NCBI RefSeq assembly: GCF_014852005.1
Contig: NZ_JACVAU010000003.1
Span: 1 to 64,000, forward strand
DNA length: 64,000 bases
From: Pseudoxanthomonas sp. PXM03
GTDB lineage: Bacteria > Pseudomonadota > Gammaproteobacteria > Xanthomonadales > Xanthomonadaceae
Direction of reading: 5' to 3'
A program made the translations under genes and the position numbers. The notes beneath the pieces are model-generated. The model worked only from the letters and a program-made list of their open reading frames with translations. It was not told the DNA's origin and did no database searches. The stretch's first letter is position 1. Each line of letters begins with the position of its first letter. Positions 1-8,843 of this stretch are shown in pieces.

Positions 1-123
1 GAGAACGGCACGCTGGGGCTGGCCGATCTGGCTGCGCTGGCGGCCGGGCAGGGCGAACCCAAGCAGATCAGCGGCAAGCAGGAGCGTTACGAGAACCTGC
101 TCAACCAGTACCTGCTGCGCTGA
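1..123 (+). CDS. xylA: Xylose isomerase, C-terminal end (partial)
   Basis: Only the last 40 codons are inside the window; the gene starts upstream and ends at the TGA at 121-123. The visible tail contains an [16 protein letters not shown]-type ending, which resembles the SGRQE-x-LEN-xx-N-x-YL terminus of xylose isomerases, including E. coli XylA. Xylose isomerase converts D-xylose to D-xylulose in the cytoplasm. The context supports the call: a sugar transporter follows in the same direction, and the next 13 kb encode xylan side-chain and backbone hydrolases whose end product is xylose. The catalytic residues are outside the window, so the identification rests on the tail and the neighbours. 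Confidence 0.72.
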   Translation, partial: ENGTLGLADLAALAAGQGEPKQISGKQERYENLLNQYLLR

Positions 124-136
124 GCGCGTGATGACG

Positions 137-165
137 GCTTCCGCCCGCGTGGTTCGGGCGGAGGC
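137..165 (+). terminator. Hairpin between xylA and the transporter gene
   Basis: An 11-bp imperfect stem (137-147 with 155-165, one G-T wobble) with a 7-base loop lies 14 bases after the xylA stop codon. There is no T run after it, so it is not a canonical intrinsic terminator. It could attenuate transcription or protect the 3' end of the xylA message. The transporter gene begins 41 bases later with its own good ribosome binding site. Confidence 0.35.
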
Positions 166-206
166 ATGGGCAGCAGGTCGATTCGAAGCCTGGAGGGGCG
201 CAACGA

Positions 207-1637
207 ATGAACAGCACCACGCTTGAGGGTGGCCACATCGCCAGTGGCGAAAACACCCGCTTCATCATCCTGATCAGCTGCGTGGCCACCATTGGTGGCT
301 TCCTGTTCGGCTTCGACAGCGGCGTGATCAACGGCACCGTCGACGGCCTCAAGCAGACCTTCCAGTCCAGTTCGGCCGGCATCGGTTTCGAAGTGGCCTC
401 GATGCTGCTGGGCTGCGCGGTGGGTGCGTTCTTCGCCGGTCGCCTGGCTGATCGCTGGGGACGGCGTGCGGTGCTGATCATCTCGGCGGTGCTGTTCCTG
501 CTATCGGCCATCGGGGCCGGCGCGGCGCACAGCTCGCTGGTGTTCATCGCTGCGCGCGTGCTGGGCGGCTTCGCGGTCGGCGCGGCCAGCGTCATGTCGC
601 CGGCCTATATCGCCGAAGTGGCATCGGCGCGCTACCGCGGCCGGCTGGCCACGGTGCAGCAGATCGCCATCATCAGCGGATTGTTCTGCGCGTTCCTGTC
701 CAATTACCTGCTGGCCAAGGCGGCCGGTGCGTCGACCGAGGCGCTGTGGCTGGGTCATGCGGCGTGGCGCTGGATGTTCTGGATGCAGGCCGTTCCGTCG
801 GCGGTGTTCCTGCTGCTGTTGCTGTTCATCCCAGAAAGCCCGCGCTATCTGGTGGTGAAGGGGCGCACTGCCGCCGCCAGCGAAGTGTTGACCCGACTGT
901 ATGGCGCGACCGAAGCGGCCACCAAGCTGGGCGAGATCGAAGCCTCGCTGTCGGCGGACCAGCATCGTCCGCAGCTGTCGGACCTGATCAACAAGGCCAC
1001 GGGAAGAATCCGCCCGATCGTCTGGGTGGGCATCGGCCTGGCCACGTTCCAGCAGCTGGTCGGCATCAACGTGGTGTTCTACTACGGCGCGGTGTTGTGG
1101 CAGGCCGTCGGCTTTTCCGAGAACGATGCGCTGCTGATCAATGTACTGTCCGGCGCGCTGAGCATCGGCGCCTGCCTGATCGCACTGGTGCTGATCGACC
1201 GCATCGGCCGCAAGCCGCTGTTGTGGATCGGTTCCGTGGGCATGGCCGTTTCGCTGGCCTTGGTCAGCGCTGCGTTCGCCAGCGCCTCGCTCGATGCCGG
1301 CGGAAAGCTGGCGCTGTCCGACACCATGGGCCTGGTGGCGCTGGTGGCGGCGAACGTCTACGTGATCTTCTTCAACATGTCGTGGGGCCCGGTGATGTGG
1401 GTGATGCTGGGCGAGATGTTCCCCAACCAGATCCGCGGCTCGGGCCTGGCGGTGGCGGGTGCCGCGCAGTGGACGTCGAACTTCGCGATCACCGTGACCT
1501 TTCCCATCCTGCTGGCGAGCATCGGTCTGGCCGGGGCGTATGGCATCTACACCGTGGCGGCGATCATTTCGGTCTTCTTCGTGCTCCGGTTCGTCTACGA
1601 GACGAAGGGCAAGGAACTCGAGCAGATGGAAGGCTAG
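207..1637 (+). CDS. Sugar-porter MFS transporter (XylE-like)
   Basis: A 476-residue, 12-helix major facilitator of the sugar porter family, placed in the inner membrane and probably a proton-coupled xylose or related monosaccharide importer. Signatures are a DRWGRR loop near residue 79, PESPRYL after helix 6 near residue 209, QQLVGIN in helix 7 near residue 282, DRIGRKPL in the second-half loop near residue 331, and the family-typical ETKGKELEQ end near residue 465. The start follows a GGAGGGG ribosome binding site at 7-bp spacing. It lies just after xylA and converges with the LacI-family gene. Substrate is inferred from position; glucose or another hexose/pentose cannot be excluded. Confidence 0.85.
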   Translation: MNSTTLEGGHIASGENTRFIILISCVATIGGFLFGFDSGVINGTVDGLKQTFQSSSAGIGFEVASMLLGCAVGAFFAGRLADRWGRRAVLIISAVLFLLSAIGAGAAHSSLVFIAARVLGGFAVGAASVMSPAYIAEVASARYRGRLATVQQIAIISGLFCAFLSNYLLAKAAGASTEALWLGHAAWRWMFWMQAVPSAVFLLLLLFIPESPRYLVVKGRTAAASEVLTRLYGATEAATKLGEIEASLSADQHRPQLSDLINKATGRIRPIVWVGIGLATFQQLVGINVVFYYGAVLWQAVGFSENDALLINVLSGALSIGACLIALVLIDRIGRKPLLWIGSVGMAVSLALVSAAFASASLDAGGKLALSDTMGLVALVAANVYVIFFNMSWGPVMWVMLGEMFPNQIRGSGLAVAGAAQWTSNFAITVTFPILLASIGLAGAYGIYTVAAIISVFFVLRFVYETKGKELEQMEG

Positions 1638-1712
1638 GAACGGAGCATGCCTTCCGTGGCGCGCTACCCCATTAGTCCTATCGCGCGATCCGCAGGGCGG
1701 GCCCGTGGCGTT

Positions 1713-2780
1713 TCAGCGGCGCCTGGCCTTGGGCGGCACCGAGACCGAGTCGCGCACGACCAGACGGTGTGCCGCCACGTGGTCGGCGAGCACGCGGGTC
1801 GTGCCGTCCTGGCGGCGGATGCTGCGCAGCAGGACGTCGATGGCGTCGTTGGCCATCGACGCGATCGGCTGGTGGATGGTGGTGAGTTCCGGCCATACCG
1901 TCGTGGCGGCCGAGGTGTCATCGAAGCCCACCACCGACAGATCACGCGGCACATCCAGTCCACGCCGGTGCGCCACCGAGATGACGGCGGCGGCCATGTC
2001 GTCGTTGCTGGCGATGATGGCGCTGGGCATCCGGCGCAGCGACAGCAGTTTCTCCGCTGCCTTCAGCCCCGCGCGATACGTGTAGTCGCCGGGCTGCACC
2101 AGGCCGGGCTCCAGCGTCAGTCCCGCTTCATGCAGGGCCGCCTGGAAACCCTCGAAGCGTCGCGCACTGGCGCTGAGGTCGGACCGGCCCTTGATGAATC
2201 CGATGTGGGTATGGCCATGCTCGATGAGGTGTTCGGCCATTTCCTTGCCCGCGCGGAAGTCGTCGATGCGCACGCAGGAGATCTCGTCGCTGAACCGTCC
2301 CGACGCGATGGCGACCACCGGGACACCGGCGCGTACCAGCTCGCTTACCGCCGCGCGGGATTCGCACAGGGGCGGCGGCAGGATGACGCCATCGACACGC
2401 TTGGCCAGCTCTCGCGCCGCCTTCCGCTCCGACTCGGCATCCACGTCTTCCCAGTATTCGCTCACCAGCTGGATGGTCGTCCGCGAGGCGACGCGCAGCA
2501 GGCCAAGCAGCAGTTCGCGCAGGTAGGCGCCGGTGGGATTGGTATAGATCAGGGCGATGCGGGTGTGCTGCGCGGCCGCGAGCGAGCTGGCCGCCAGGTT
2601 GGGCGTGTAGTCGAGCTTGCGGACGGCGCGCATGACCCGTTCGCGCGTCGCATCCTTGACCTTGGACTTGCCGTTGATCACGCGCGACACGGTCATCGGG
2701 GAAACGCCCGCGAGTGCGGCCACTTCGTCGATGGTGATGCCGCGGCTCTTGCGTCGCACGGCTCTCGTCGGCTTTTCCAA
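1713..2780 (-). CDS. LacI-family transcriptional regulator
   Basis: A 355-residue LacI/GalR repressor. The N-terminal helix-turn-helix (residues 16-41, with DEVAALAGVSPMTVSRVING) is followed by a periplasmic-binding-protein-like effector domain that ends with the typical DDTSAATTVWPELTTIHQP segment. The best start is a TTG at 2778-2780, preceded by AAGGA at good spacing. The gene is divergent from the alpha-glucuronidase gene with only 77 bases between them, so its operator, and probably the promoter of the whole xylan operon, should lie there. I see no clear palindromic LacI operator in that gap. The likely effector is a xylose or xylo-oligosaccharide sugar, and the likely target is the flanking xylan genes. 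Confidence 0.88.
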   Translation of the reverse strand: MEKPTRAVRRKSRGITIDEVAALAGVSPMTVSRVINGKSKVKDATRERVMRAVRKLDYTPNLAASSLAAAQHTRIALIYTNPTGAYLRELLLGLLRVASRTTIQLVSEYWEDVDAESERKAARELAKRVDGVILPPPLCESRAAVSELVRAGVPVVAIASGRFSDEISCVRIDDFRAGKEMAEHLIEHGHTHIGFIKGRSDLSASARRFEGFQAALHEAGLTLEPGLVQPGDYTYRAGLKAAEKLLSLRRMPSAIIASNDDMAAAVISVAHRRGLDVPRDLSVVGFDDTSAATTVWPELTTIHQPIASMANDAIDVLLRSIRRQDGTTRVLADHVAAHRLVVRDSVSVPPKARRR

Positions 2781-2857
2781 AACGGGTTCCTTTCAGGGGT
2801 CGGAAGGCGGGCGACCCATGACCGCTCCGCGCGACAGCAACCAGCGCGGGGACGGCC

Positions 2858-5098
2858 ATGAAATCCGCGCTCTGGGCCGCTTTCCTGTCGTGCCTCATGG
2901 TATCGCCAACACGGCGGGGCGACGAGGGGCGCGCTGCCCTCCGGCGCGGCCTCCACCTGCTTGTAGTGGGCTGCCTGATGTGCGTGCAGGCAGTCGGCGC
3001 GCAGGCGGAGGACGGCTACGACCTCTGGCTGCGCTACGCGCCTGCCGCACCGGCAACGGTGGAGCACTACCGGGCACGCACCACCCAGCTGGTGATGCCG
3101 GCGCCGTCGGCCACATTGGCGGTCGCGCACGCGGAGCTGCTGCGTGGTCTGGCCGGTTTGACCGGGCAGGCGCCCGATGTCGCGGCGGCGGTCACCCGCG
3201 ATGGCGCGCTGGTGGCGGGGACGGCCGCTTCTTCTCCGGTCGTCGCCGGCCTGCGGCTGGACACGCGTCCGCTGGGAACGGAGGGTTACCTGATCCGCAG
3301 TGTGCGCATCGGTGACCAGGCGGCCACGGTGATCGCGGCGAACACCGATATCGGCGTGCTCTACGGCAGCTTCCATTTCCTTCGCCTGCTGCAGACGGGG
3401 CAGGTGATCGATGCGCTGGACGTGCGCGAGTCGCCGCGGGTGAAACTGCGCGTACTGAACCATTGGGACAATCTCGACGGGTATGTGGAGCGCGGCTACG
3501 CCGGTGCTTCGATCTGGGACTGGCACACGCTGCCCGACTACCTGGATCCGCGTTACACCGACTACGCCCGTGCCAATGCATCGCTGGGCATCAACGGCAC
3601 GGTGCTCAACAACGTCAACTCCCATGCACTGAGCCTGACGCCCATGTACCTGGACAAGACCCAGGCGCTGGCATCCGTGTTCCGTCCGTACGGCATCCGT
3701 GTCTACCTGAGCGCCCGCTTCAGCGCGCCGATGGAGATTGGGGGACTGCAGACGGCCGACCCGCTGGACCCGACCGTGCGGCGCTGGTGGAAGGACAAGG
3801 CCGACGAGATCTACCGCGCGATTCCGGATTTCGGCGGCTTCCTGGTGAAGGCGAATTCCGAAGGCCAGCCCGGTCCACAGGACTTCGGAAGAACCCACGT
3901 CGATGGCGCAAACATGCTGGCCGAGGCGCTGGCGCCCCATGGCGGCACGGTGATGTGGCGCGCGTTCGTCTACTCGCATGAGGAACCCGACGATCGCGCC
4001 AAGCAGGCGTACACGGAATTCGTGCTTCACGACGGCGAGTTCCGCGACAACGTCCTGGTCCAGGTGAAGAACGGTCCCGTCGACTTCCAGCCGCGCGAGC
4101 CGTTCCATCCGCTGTTCGGCGCCATGCCGCGCACGCCGTTGATGCTGGAACTGCAGATCACCAAGGAATACCTCGGGTTCGCCACGCATCTGGTCTATCT
4201 GGGGCCGCTGTACGAAGAAGTGCTTGCCGCGGACACGCATGCGCGCGGCACCGGTTCCACGGTCAGGAAGGTCATCGACGGCACGCTCGAGGGACACGCG
4301 CTCACCGGCCTGGCGGGCGTGGCGAACATTGGCGCGGACCGCAACTGGAGCGGGTCGCACTTCGACCAGGCTAACTGGTACGTGTACGGCCGCCTTGCGT
4401 GGAATCCCTCACTGGCCGCGCGGGGCATCGCCGAAGAGTGGGTCCGCATGACTTTCTCCGACGATGATGGCGTGGTGGCACCCGTCGTGGAGATGATGAT
4501 GGGGTCGCGCCAGGCGGCCGTGGACTACATGACGCCGCTGGGCCTGCACCACCTGATGGGGCGCGGTCATCACTACGGTCCGGGGCCGTGGGTGCAGGGC
4601 GGTCCGCGCGCCGACTGGACATCGGTGTACTACCACCGGGCCGACCAGGACGGCATCGGCTTCGACCGTTCCGCGACGGGGAGCAACGCGGTGGCGCAGT
4701 ATTTCCCGCCGGTGGCGCGCCAGTTCGGCGATGTCGCACGCGTGCCGGAGGAATTCCTCCTGTGGTTCCACCACGTGCCCTGGGATCATCCGATGGCGTC
4801 GGGCCGGCCGTTGTGGGACGAACTGGTGATGCGCTACGCCCGCGGCGTGGACTACGTGCGCGGCATGCGGTCCACGTGGGACGGGGTGTCGTCGCATGTC
4901 GATGCGCCGCGGCACGCGCAGGTGGCGGCCTTCCTGGTCATTCAGGAAAAGGAAGCGCAGTGGTGGCGTGACGCCAGCATCGCGTACTTCCAGACATTCG
5001 CGCGTCGCCCGCTGCCGGAGGGCCAGGCGCCGCCGCCGCACCCGCTGGCGTATTACGAAGCGCTGCAGTTCCCGTATGCGCCGGGGGATGGTCGATGA
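2858..5098 (+). CDS. aguA: Alpha-glucuronidase, glycoside hydrolase family 67
   Basis: A GH67 alpha-glucuronidase, 746 residues with this start. It removes (4-O-methyl-)glucuronic acid from the non-reducing end of xylo-oligosaccharides. Family segments include [19 protein letters not shown] and [20 protein letters not shown]. By spacing against the Cellvibrio enzyme, Glu335 is the likely catalytic acid and Asp409 (in [11 protein letters not shown]) with Glu437 (in ITKEY) the catalytic bases. A hydrophobic stretch ending in GAQA near residue 50 suggests export to the periplasm. The true start may be the ATG at 2897, which gives a more normal signal peptide; neither start has a strong ribosome binding site. 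It is the first gene of the coupled xylan operon and overlaps the next gene by four bases. Confidence 0.93.
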   Translation: MKSALWAAFLSCLMVSPTRRGDEGRAALRRGLHLLVVGCLMCVQAVGAQAEDGYDLWLRYAPAAPATVEHYRARTTQLVMPAPSATLAVAHAELLRGLAGLTGQAPDVAAAVTRDGALVAGTAASSPVVAGLRLDTRPLGTEGYLIRSVRIGDQAATVIAANTDIGVLYGSFHFLRLLQTGQVIDALDVRESPRVKLRVLNHWDNLDGYVERGYAGASIWDWHTLPDYLDPRYTDYARANASLGINGTVLNNVNSHALSLTPMYLDKTQALASVFRPYGIRVYLSARFSAPMEIGGLQTADPLDPTVRRWWKDKADEIYRAIPDFGGFLVKANSEGQPGPQDFGRTHVDGANMLAEALAPHGGTVMWRAFVYSHEEPDDRAKQAYTEFVLHDGEFRDNVLVQVKNGPVDFQPREPFHPLFGAMPRTPLMLELQITKEYLGFATHLVYLGPLYEEVLAADTHARGTGSTVRKVIDGTLEGHALTGLAGVANIGADRNWSGSHFDQANWYVYGRLAWNPSLAARGIAEEWVRMTFSDDDGVVAPVVEMMMGSRQAAVDYMTPLGLHHLMGRGHHYGPGPWVQGGPRADWTSVYYHRADQDGIGFDRSATGSNAVAQYFPPVARQFGDVARVPEEFLLWFHHVPWDHPMASGRPLWDELVMRYARGVDYVRGMRSTWDGVSSHVDAPRHAQVAAFLVIQEKEAQWWRDASIAYFQTFARRPLPEGQAPPPHPLAYYEALQFPYAPGDGR

Positions 5099-7080
5099 AG
5101 GCTTACCGCATCATGGGGGTGCTGCTGGCGGTCGCGCTGCTGGGGAGCGGCGCGCCCGTCGCGCACGCCCGCGAGCCCGATGGCGCACTGCTGCATGCCC
5201 TGTTCCAGGACCACATGGTGCTGCAACGCGACGCGGCCATCCGCGTCTGGGGGCATACCGATCCGGGCGAACAGGTCAGCGTGATGCTGGCCGGCACGAA
5301 GGCCGGTGCGCGTGCCGCGACCGATGGCCGCTGGGAAGTGACGCTGCCGGCGCGCGCCGCCGGCGGACCGTACGACCTGGTGGTGAACGCCGGCGCGGGC
5401 GCGCAGACAGTGCGCGACGTGCAGGTGGGCGACGTCTGGCTTTGCGCGGGGCAGTCGAACATGGAGTTGCCGGTCTGGCGGGCACTGGATGCGAGTTCGG
5501 AGATCGCATCCTCGGCGCATCCGCGGATCCGGCTGTTCACGGTGCCGCAGGCAGGTGCCGTCGCGCCCCAGTCCCGTTTCCAGGGTGATGCACACTGGCA
5601 GGTGGCATCGCCCGATTCCGTGCGGGATTTCTCCGCGGCCTGCTTCTACTTCGCGCGGGAACTGCAGAAGACGGTCGACGTGCCGATGGGCCTGATCCAA
5701 GCGGCCTGGGGCGGCTCGCGGATCGAAGCCTGGACCAGCGCCACGGCACTGCGTACCGGTGGCGGGAGCGCTGAAGCGCTCGACGTGCTTGCGCTTTACG
5801 CCACGGACACACCTGCCGCGCTCGCGCAATGGGGACGTCATTGGGAGCGCTGGTGGACCACGCGCGAAGGTGCCACGTCAGGCGACGCCCCCTGGCGTGC
5901 AGATGCGCCCGACACCGGCTGGCGCACGGCGCCCGCAACGCTGGGCGCATGGGAGCGCTGGGGCGTGCCGGCGCTCGACGACTACAACGGCATGGTGTGG
6001 TATCGCACGCAGGTGACGTTGACGGCGGCGCAGGCGGCACGTGGCGCAACGCTGGAATTCGGGCCCGCCGACGAGACCGACATGACCTGGGTCAATGGCA
6101 CCGCCGTGGGCAGCCGCTACGGCGCCGGTGAGCCGCGTCGCTATCCGCTGCCGTCCGGATTGTTGAAGGCGGGCATCAACACGGTGGTGGTCAATGTGCT
6201 GGACACCTATCGCGACGGCGGCCTCGCCGGCCCGGCCAGTGCGCACGCCCTGGCCTTCGACGATGGCACGCGCGTGGTGCTCGATGGCCGCTGGCGCTAC
6301 CGGCCCGAGCCCGGCGCCGATGAGCCCCCCCGTGCTCCGTGGCATACGGCATCGGGGTTGTCGACGCTGTACAACGGCATGATCGCGCCGCTGGGTACGG
6401 TCGGTCTGCGCGGCATGCTGTGGTACCAGGGCGAATCCAATACCGGCGACGGCGCTGCCTACGCCGCGCGGCTGCGCACGTTGCGCGATGACTGGCGGCA
6501 GCGCTTCGGCGCCCAGGTCCCCTGGCTCGTCGTACAGCTGGCCGGCTATGGCATGCCACCGTCGGCGCCGGTGGAAAGCGGCTGGGCGCAGGTGCGTGAG
6601 GCGCAGCGGCATGTTGTGGCTGAAGATCCGCATGCCGGGCTGGTGGTCGCCATCGACATCGGTGACGCCTACGACATCCATCCACCGAACAAGCAGGAAC
6701 TCGGCCGCCGCCTGGCGCGCGTGGCACGCCATGTCATCTACGGTGAGCGTGCGCTGGCGCCGTCCGGCCCGACCGCGCGTGATGCAGCACGCGTGCAGGA
6801 CGGCATCAGCGTGGCGTTCGACAATGTCACCGGCGCCCTGGTGACGACCGGCGCGCACGGCCCCATCGGCTTCGAACTCTGCGATGCGGCGAAGCGCTGC
6901 GACTACGCGGATGCCGCCCTCGACGGGCGGTATGTCGTGTTGCGCGGCCCGCGCGCTTCCACCGCCATGTACGTGCGCTACTGCTGGGCGGATGGCCCGG
7001 TATGCACGCTTCGCGATACCGCCGGGTTGCCGGCCGGTCCCTTCGAACTTCCCGTCCCTGCCGTCGAGGTGCCCCGATGA
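5095..7080 (+). CDS. Sialate O-acetylesterase-like SGNH esterase (probable acetylxylan esterase)
   Basis: A 661-residue secreted esterase of the sialate-O-acetylesterase/SGNH type, with a signal peptide ending near VAHA. The nucleophile block is GQSNMEL, the second block is WGGSRIEAW, then [10 protein letters not shown], and the late Asp-His pair is in [14 protein letters not shown]. Between the second and third blocks sits an insert (roughly residues 250-415) resembling a galactose-binding jelly roll, with [10 protein letters not shown]. In this context the likely substrate is acetyl groups on xylose residues of xylo-oligosaccharides rather than sialic acid. Its ATG overlaps the aguA stop as ATGA, so translation is coupled. 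Acetyl specificity is inferred from the neighbours. Confidence 0.85.
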   Translation: MKAYRIMGVLLAVALLGSGAPVAHAREPDGALLHALFQDHMVLQRDAAIRVWGHTDPGEQVSVMLAGTKAGARAATDGRWEVTLPARAAGGPYDLVVNAGAGAQTVRDVQVGDVWLCAGQSNMELPVWRALDASSEIASSAHPRIRLFTVPQAGAVAPQSRFQGDAHWQVASPDSVRDFSAACFYFARELQKTVDVPMGLIQAAWGGSRIEAWTSATALRTGGGSAEALDVLALYATDTPAALAQWGRHWERWWTTREGATSGDAPWRADAPDTGWRTAPATLGAWERWGVPALDDYNGMVWYRTQVTLTAAQAARGATLEFGPADETDMTWVNGTAVGSRYGAGEPRRYPLPSGLLKAGINTVVVNVLDTYRDGGLAGPASAHALAFDDGTRVVLDGRWRYRPEPGADEPPRAPWHTASGLSTLYNGMIAPLGTVGLRGMLWYQGESNTGDGAAYAARLRTLRDDWRQRFGAQVPWLVVQLAGYGMPPSAPVESGWAQVREAQRHVVAEDPHAGLVVAIDIGDAYDIHPPNKQELGRRLARVARHVIYGERALAPSGPTARDAARVQDGISVAFDNVTGALVTTGAHGPIGFELCDAAKRCDYADAALDGRYVVLRGPRASTAMYVRYCWADGPVCTLRDTAGLPAGPFELPVPAVEVPR

Positions 7081-8843
7081 AGCTGTTCTCCCTGCGTCGC
7101 CACCAGAACGACCGTCGACATGCCACTGCGCAGGGTGCAACCCGCCACGCCGCGCGCGGCCTACTGGCCGCCGCGCTCCTGCTGCTGACGGTCACGGGCA
7201 ATGCCCAGCCCAAGGACGGGGCGCCGCCGGTCTACTTCGACTGGTTCGAATACACCGGCCGCGATGCGGCATTCGAACCGCCGCTGCCCACCGGCCACTA
7301 CCGCAACCCCATCCTGGCCGGTTTCCATGCCGACCCCAGCATCGTCAGCGCGAACGGCAAGTTCTATCTGGTCAACTCCAGCTTCACCTTCTTCCCGGGC
7401 ATCCCGGTGTTCGAGAGCACGGACCTGGTGCACTGGAAGCAGATCGGCAACGTCATCGACCGGCCCACCCAGCTGGACTTCGACGGCCTGAGCGTGTCGC
7501 GCGGCATCTTCGCGCCCGCCATCGAATTCCATGACGGCATGTTCTACCTGGTGACCACGGCCACGGACAGTGGGGGCAACTTCATCGCCACCGCCCGCGA
7601 TCCGGCAGGTCCGTGGTCCGACCCGCACTGGCTGCCGACCATCGGGGGCATCGACCCGTCGCTGTTCTTCGACACCGATGGCAAGGTCTATCTGCTCAAC
7701 AACGACGAGCCGCCCGGACCGGCGCGCTATGACGGCCACCGCGCCATCTGGATGCAACAGATCGACATCGCCCGCTTCCAGCCCATCGGCCCGCGCAAGG
7801 CGCTGATCGATGGTGGTGTGGAACCCGAGAAGAATCCGATCTGGATCGAGGGGCCGCACATCTACAAGCGCGACGGCTGGTATTACCTGTCCGATGCTGA
7901 AGGCGGCACGGGGCCGCAGCATTCGCAGGTGGTGCTGCGCAGCCGCGATGTCTGGGGCCCGTATGCACCGTATGCAGGCAATCCGATCCTGACCCAGCGC
8001 GACCTGGCGCCGGACCGGCGCCTGCCGATCACCAATGCCGGCCACGCCGATCTGGTCGAAGGCCCCGACGGCACGTGGTGGGCGGTGTTCCTGGCCAGCC
8101 GCAACTACCAGCAGCGCCACTACAACACCGGGCGCGAAACATATCTGCTGCCGGTGCAGTGGCGCGATGGCTGGCCGGTGATCCTGCCGGCGGGGCAGAC
8201 CATCCCCTACATTGCCGCTGCCCCTGCGTGGATGCGCGGGAATGCCACGCAGGCGCCCTTCACCGGCAACTTCGTGCATCGCGACGAATTCGATGGCACC
8301 ACGCTGCGGCCCGAGTGGCTGCGCGTGCGCGTGCCCAAGCAGGCGTGGGCCGACCTGGCCGCGCGCCCGGGGGCGCTCGCCGTGCATCCACTACCGGAAG
8401 GACTGGACACGCTGCGCAATCCAGCATTCCTCGGCCGCCGCCAGCAGCATCTGCGCTTCGAGGCCAGCACGGCGATGACGCAGCCCACGCCCGGTATCGC
8501 CGCGGGTCTGGCCGCTTTCCAGAGCGAGGCGTACTGGTATTTCCTCGGCGTGCGGCCCGCGGCCGATGGGCGCTTGGCCATCTTCCTTGAAGGCCGCGAC
8601 GGTGGCGGCACCACGCGCACACTCGCCACACGCGAGGTCGAGGGCAGCGACACGCTGCGGCTGAAGATCGAAGGCGATGAGGGTGCCTACGGCTTCGCGT
8701 TCGACACCGGCGATGGCCGGGGCTGGCAATCGCTGGCGCGCGATGTCGATGGCACCGTGTTGAGCACCGACCGCGCCGGCGGCTTCGTCGGCACGCTGCT
8801 GGGCCCTTTTGCACGCGATGAACGTCCCTTGAGGAGCGAATGA
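7077..8843 (+). CDS. Glycoside hydrolase family 43 (beta-xylosidase/arabinofuranosidase)
   Basis: A 588-residue GH43 enzyme starting at the ATG that overlaps the previous stop codon. A basic N-terminus and hydrophobic segment ending in TGNAQ form a signal peptide. The five-blade propeller carries the expected acids: Asp86 in HADPSIV (base), Asp193 in GGIDPSLF (pKa modulator) and Glu258 in WIEGPHIY (acid). The C-terminal 200 residues look like the concanavalin-type beta-sandwich common in beta-xylosidase GH43 proteins. It would remove xylose or arabinose from xylo-oligosaccharides in the periplasm. It overlaps the following GH3 gene by four bases. Whether xylose or arabinose is preferred cannot be read from the sequence. 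Confidence 0.9.
   Translation: MKLFSLRRHQNDRRHATAQGATRHAARGLLAAALLLLTVTGNAQPKDGAPPVYFDWFEYTGRDAAFEPPLPTGHYRNPILAGFHADPSIVSANGKFYLVNSSFTFFPGIPVFESTDLVHWKQIGNVIDRPTQLDFDGLSVSRGIFAPAIEFHDGMFYLVTTATDSGGNFIATARDPAGPWSDPHWLPTIGGIDPSLFFDTDGKVYLLNNDEPPGPARYDGHRAIWMQQIDIARFQPIGPRKALIDGGVEPEKNPIWIEGPHIYKRDGWYYLSDAEGGTGPQHSQVVLRSRDVWGPYAPYAGNPILTQRDLAPDRRLPITNAGHADLVEGPDGTWWAVFLASRNYQQRHYNTGRETYLLPVQWRDGWPVILPAGQTIPYIAAAPAWMRGNATQAPFTGNFVHRDEFDGTTLRPEWLRVRVPKQAWADLAARPGALAVHPLPEGLDTLRNPAFLGRRQQHLRFEASTAMTQPTPGIAAGLAAFQSEAYWYFLGVRPAADGRLAIFLEGRDGGGTTRTLATREVEGSDTLRLKIEGDEGAYGFAFDTGDGRGWQSLARDVDGTVLSTDRAGGFVGTLLGPFARDERPLRSE

Noticed and set aside
2781-2857. Operator for the LacI-family regulator in the divergent gap
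   Set aside because: No palindromic site of the expected LacI type could be seen, so none is annotated.
2693-4360. Minus-strand open frame (555 codons) opposite aguA and overlapping the LacI-family start
   Set aside because: Antisense to GH67 with matching catalytic segments on the plus strand; shadow.
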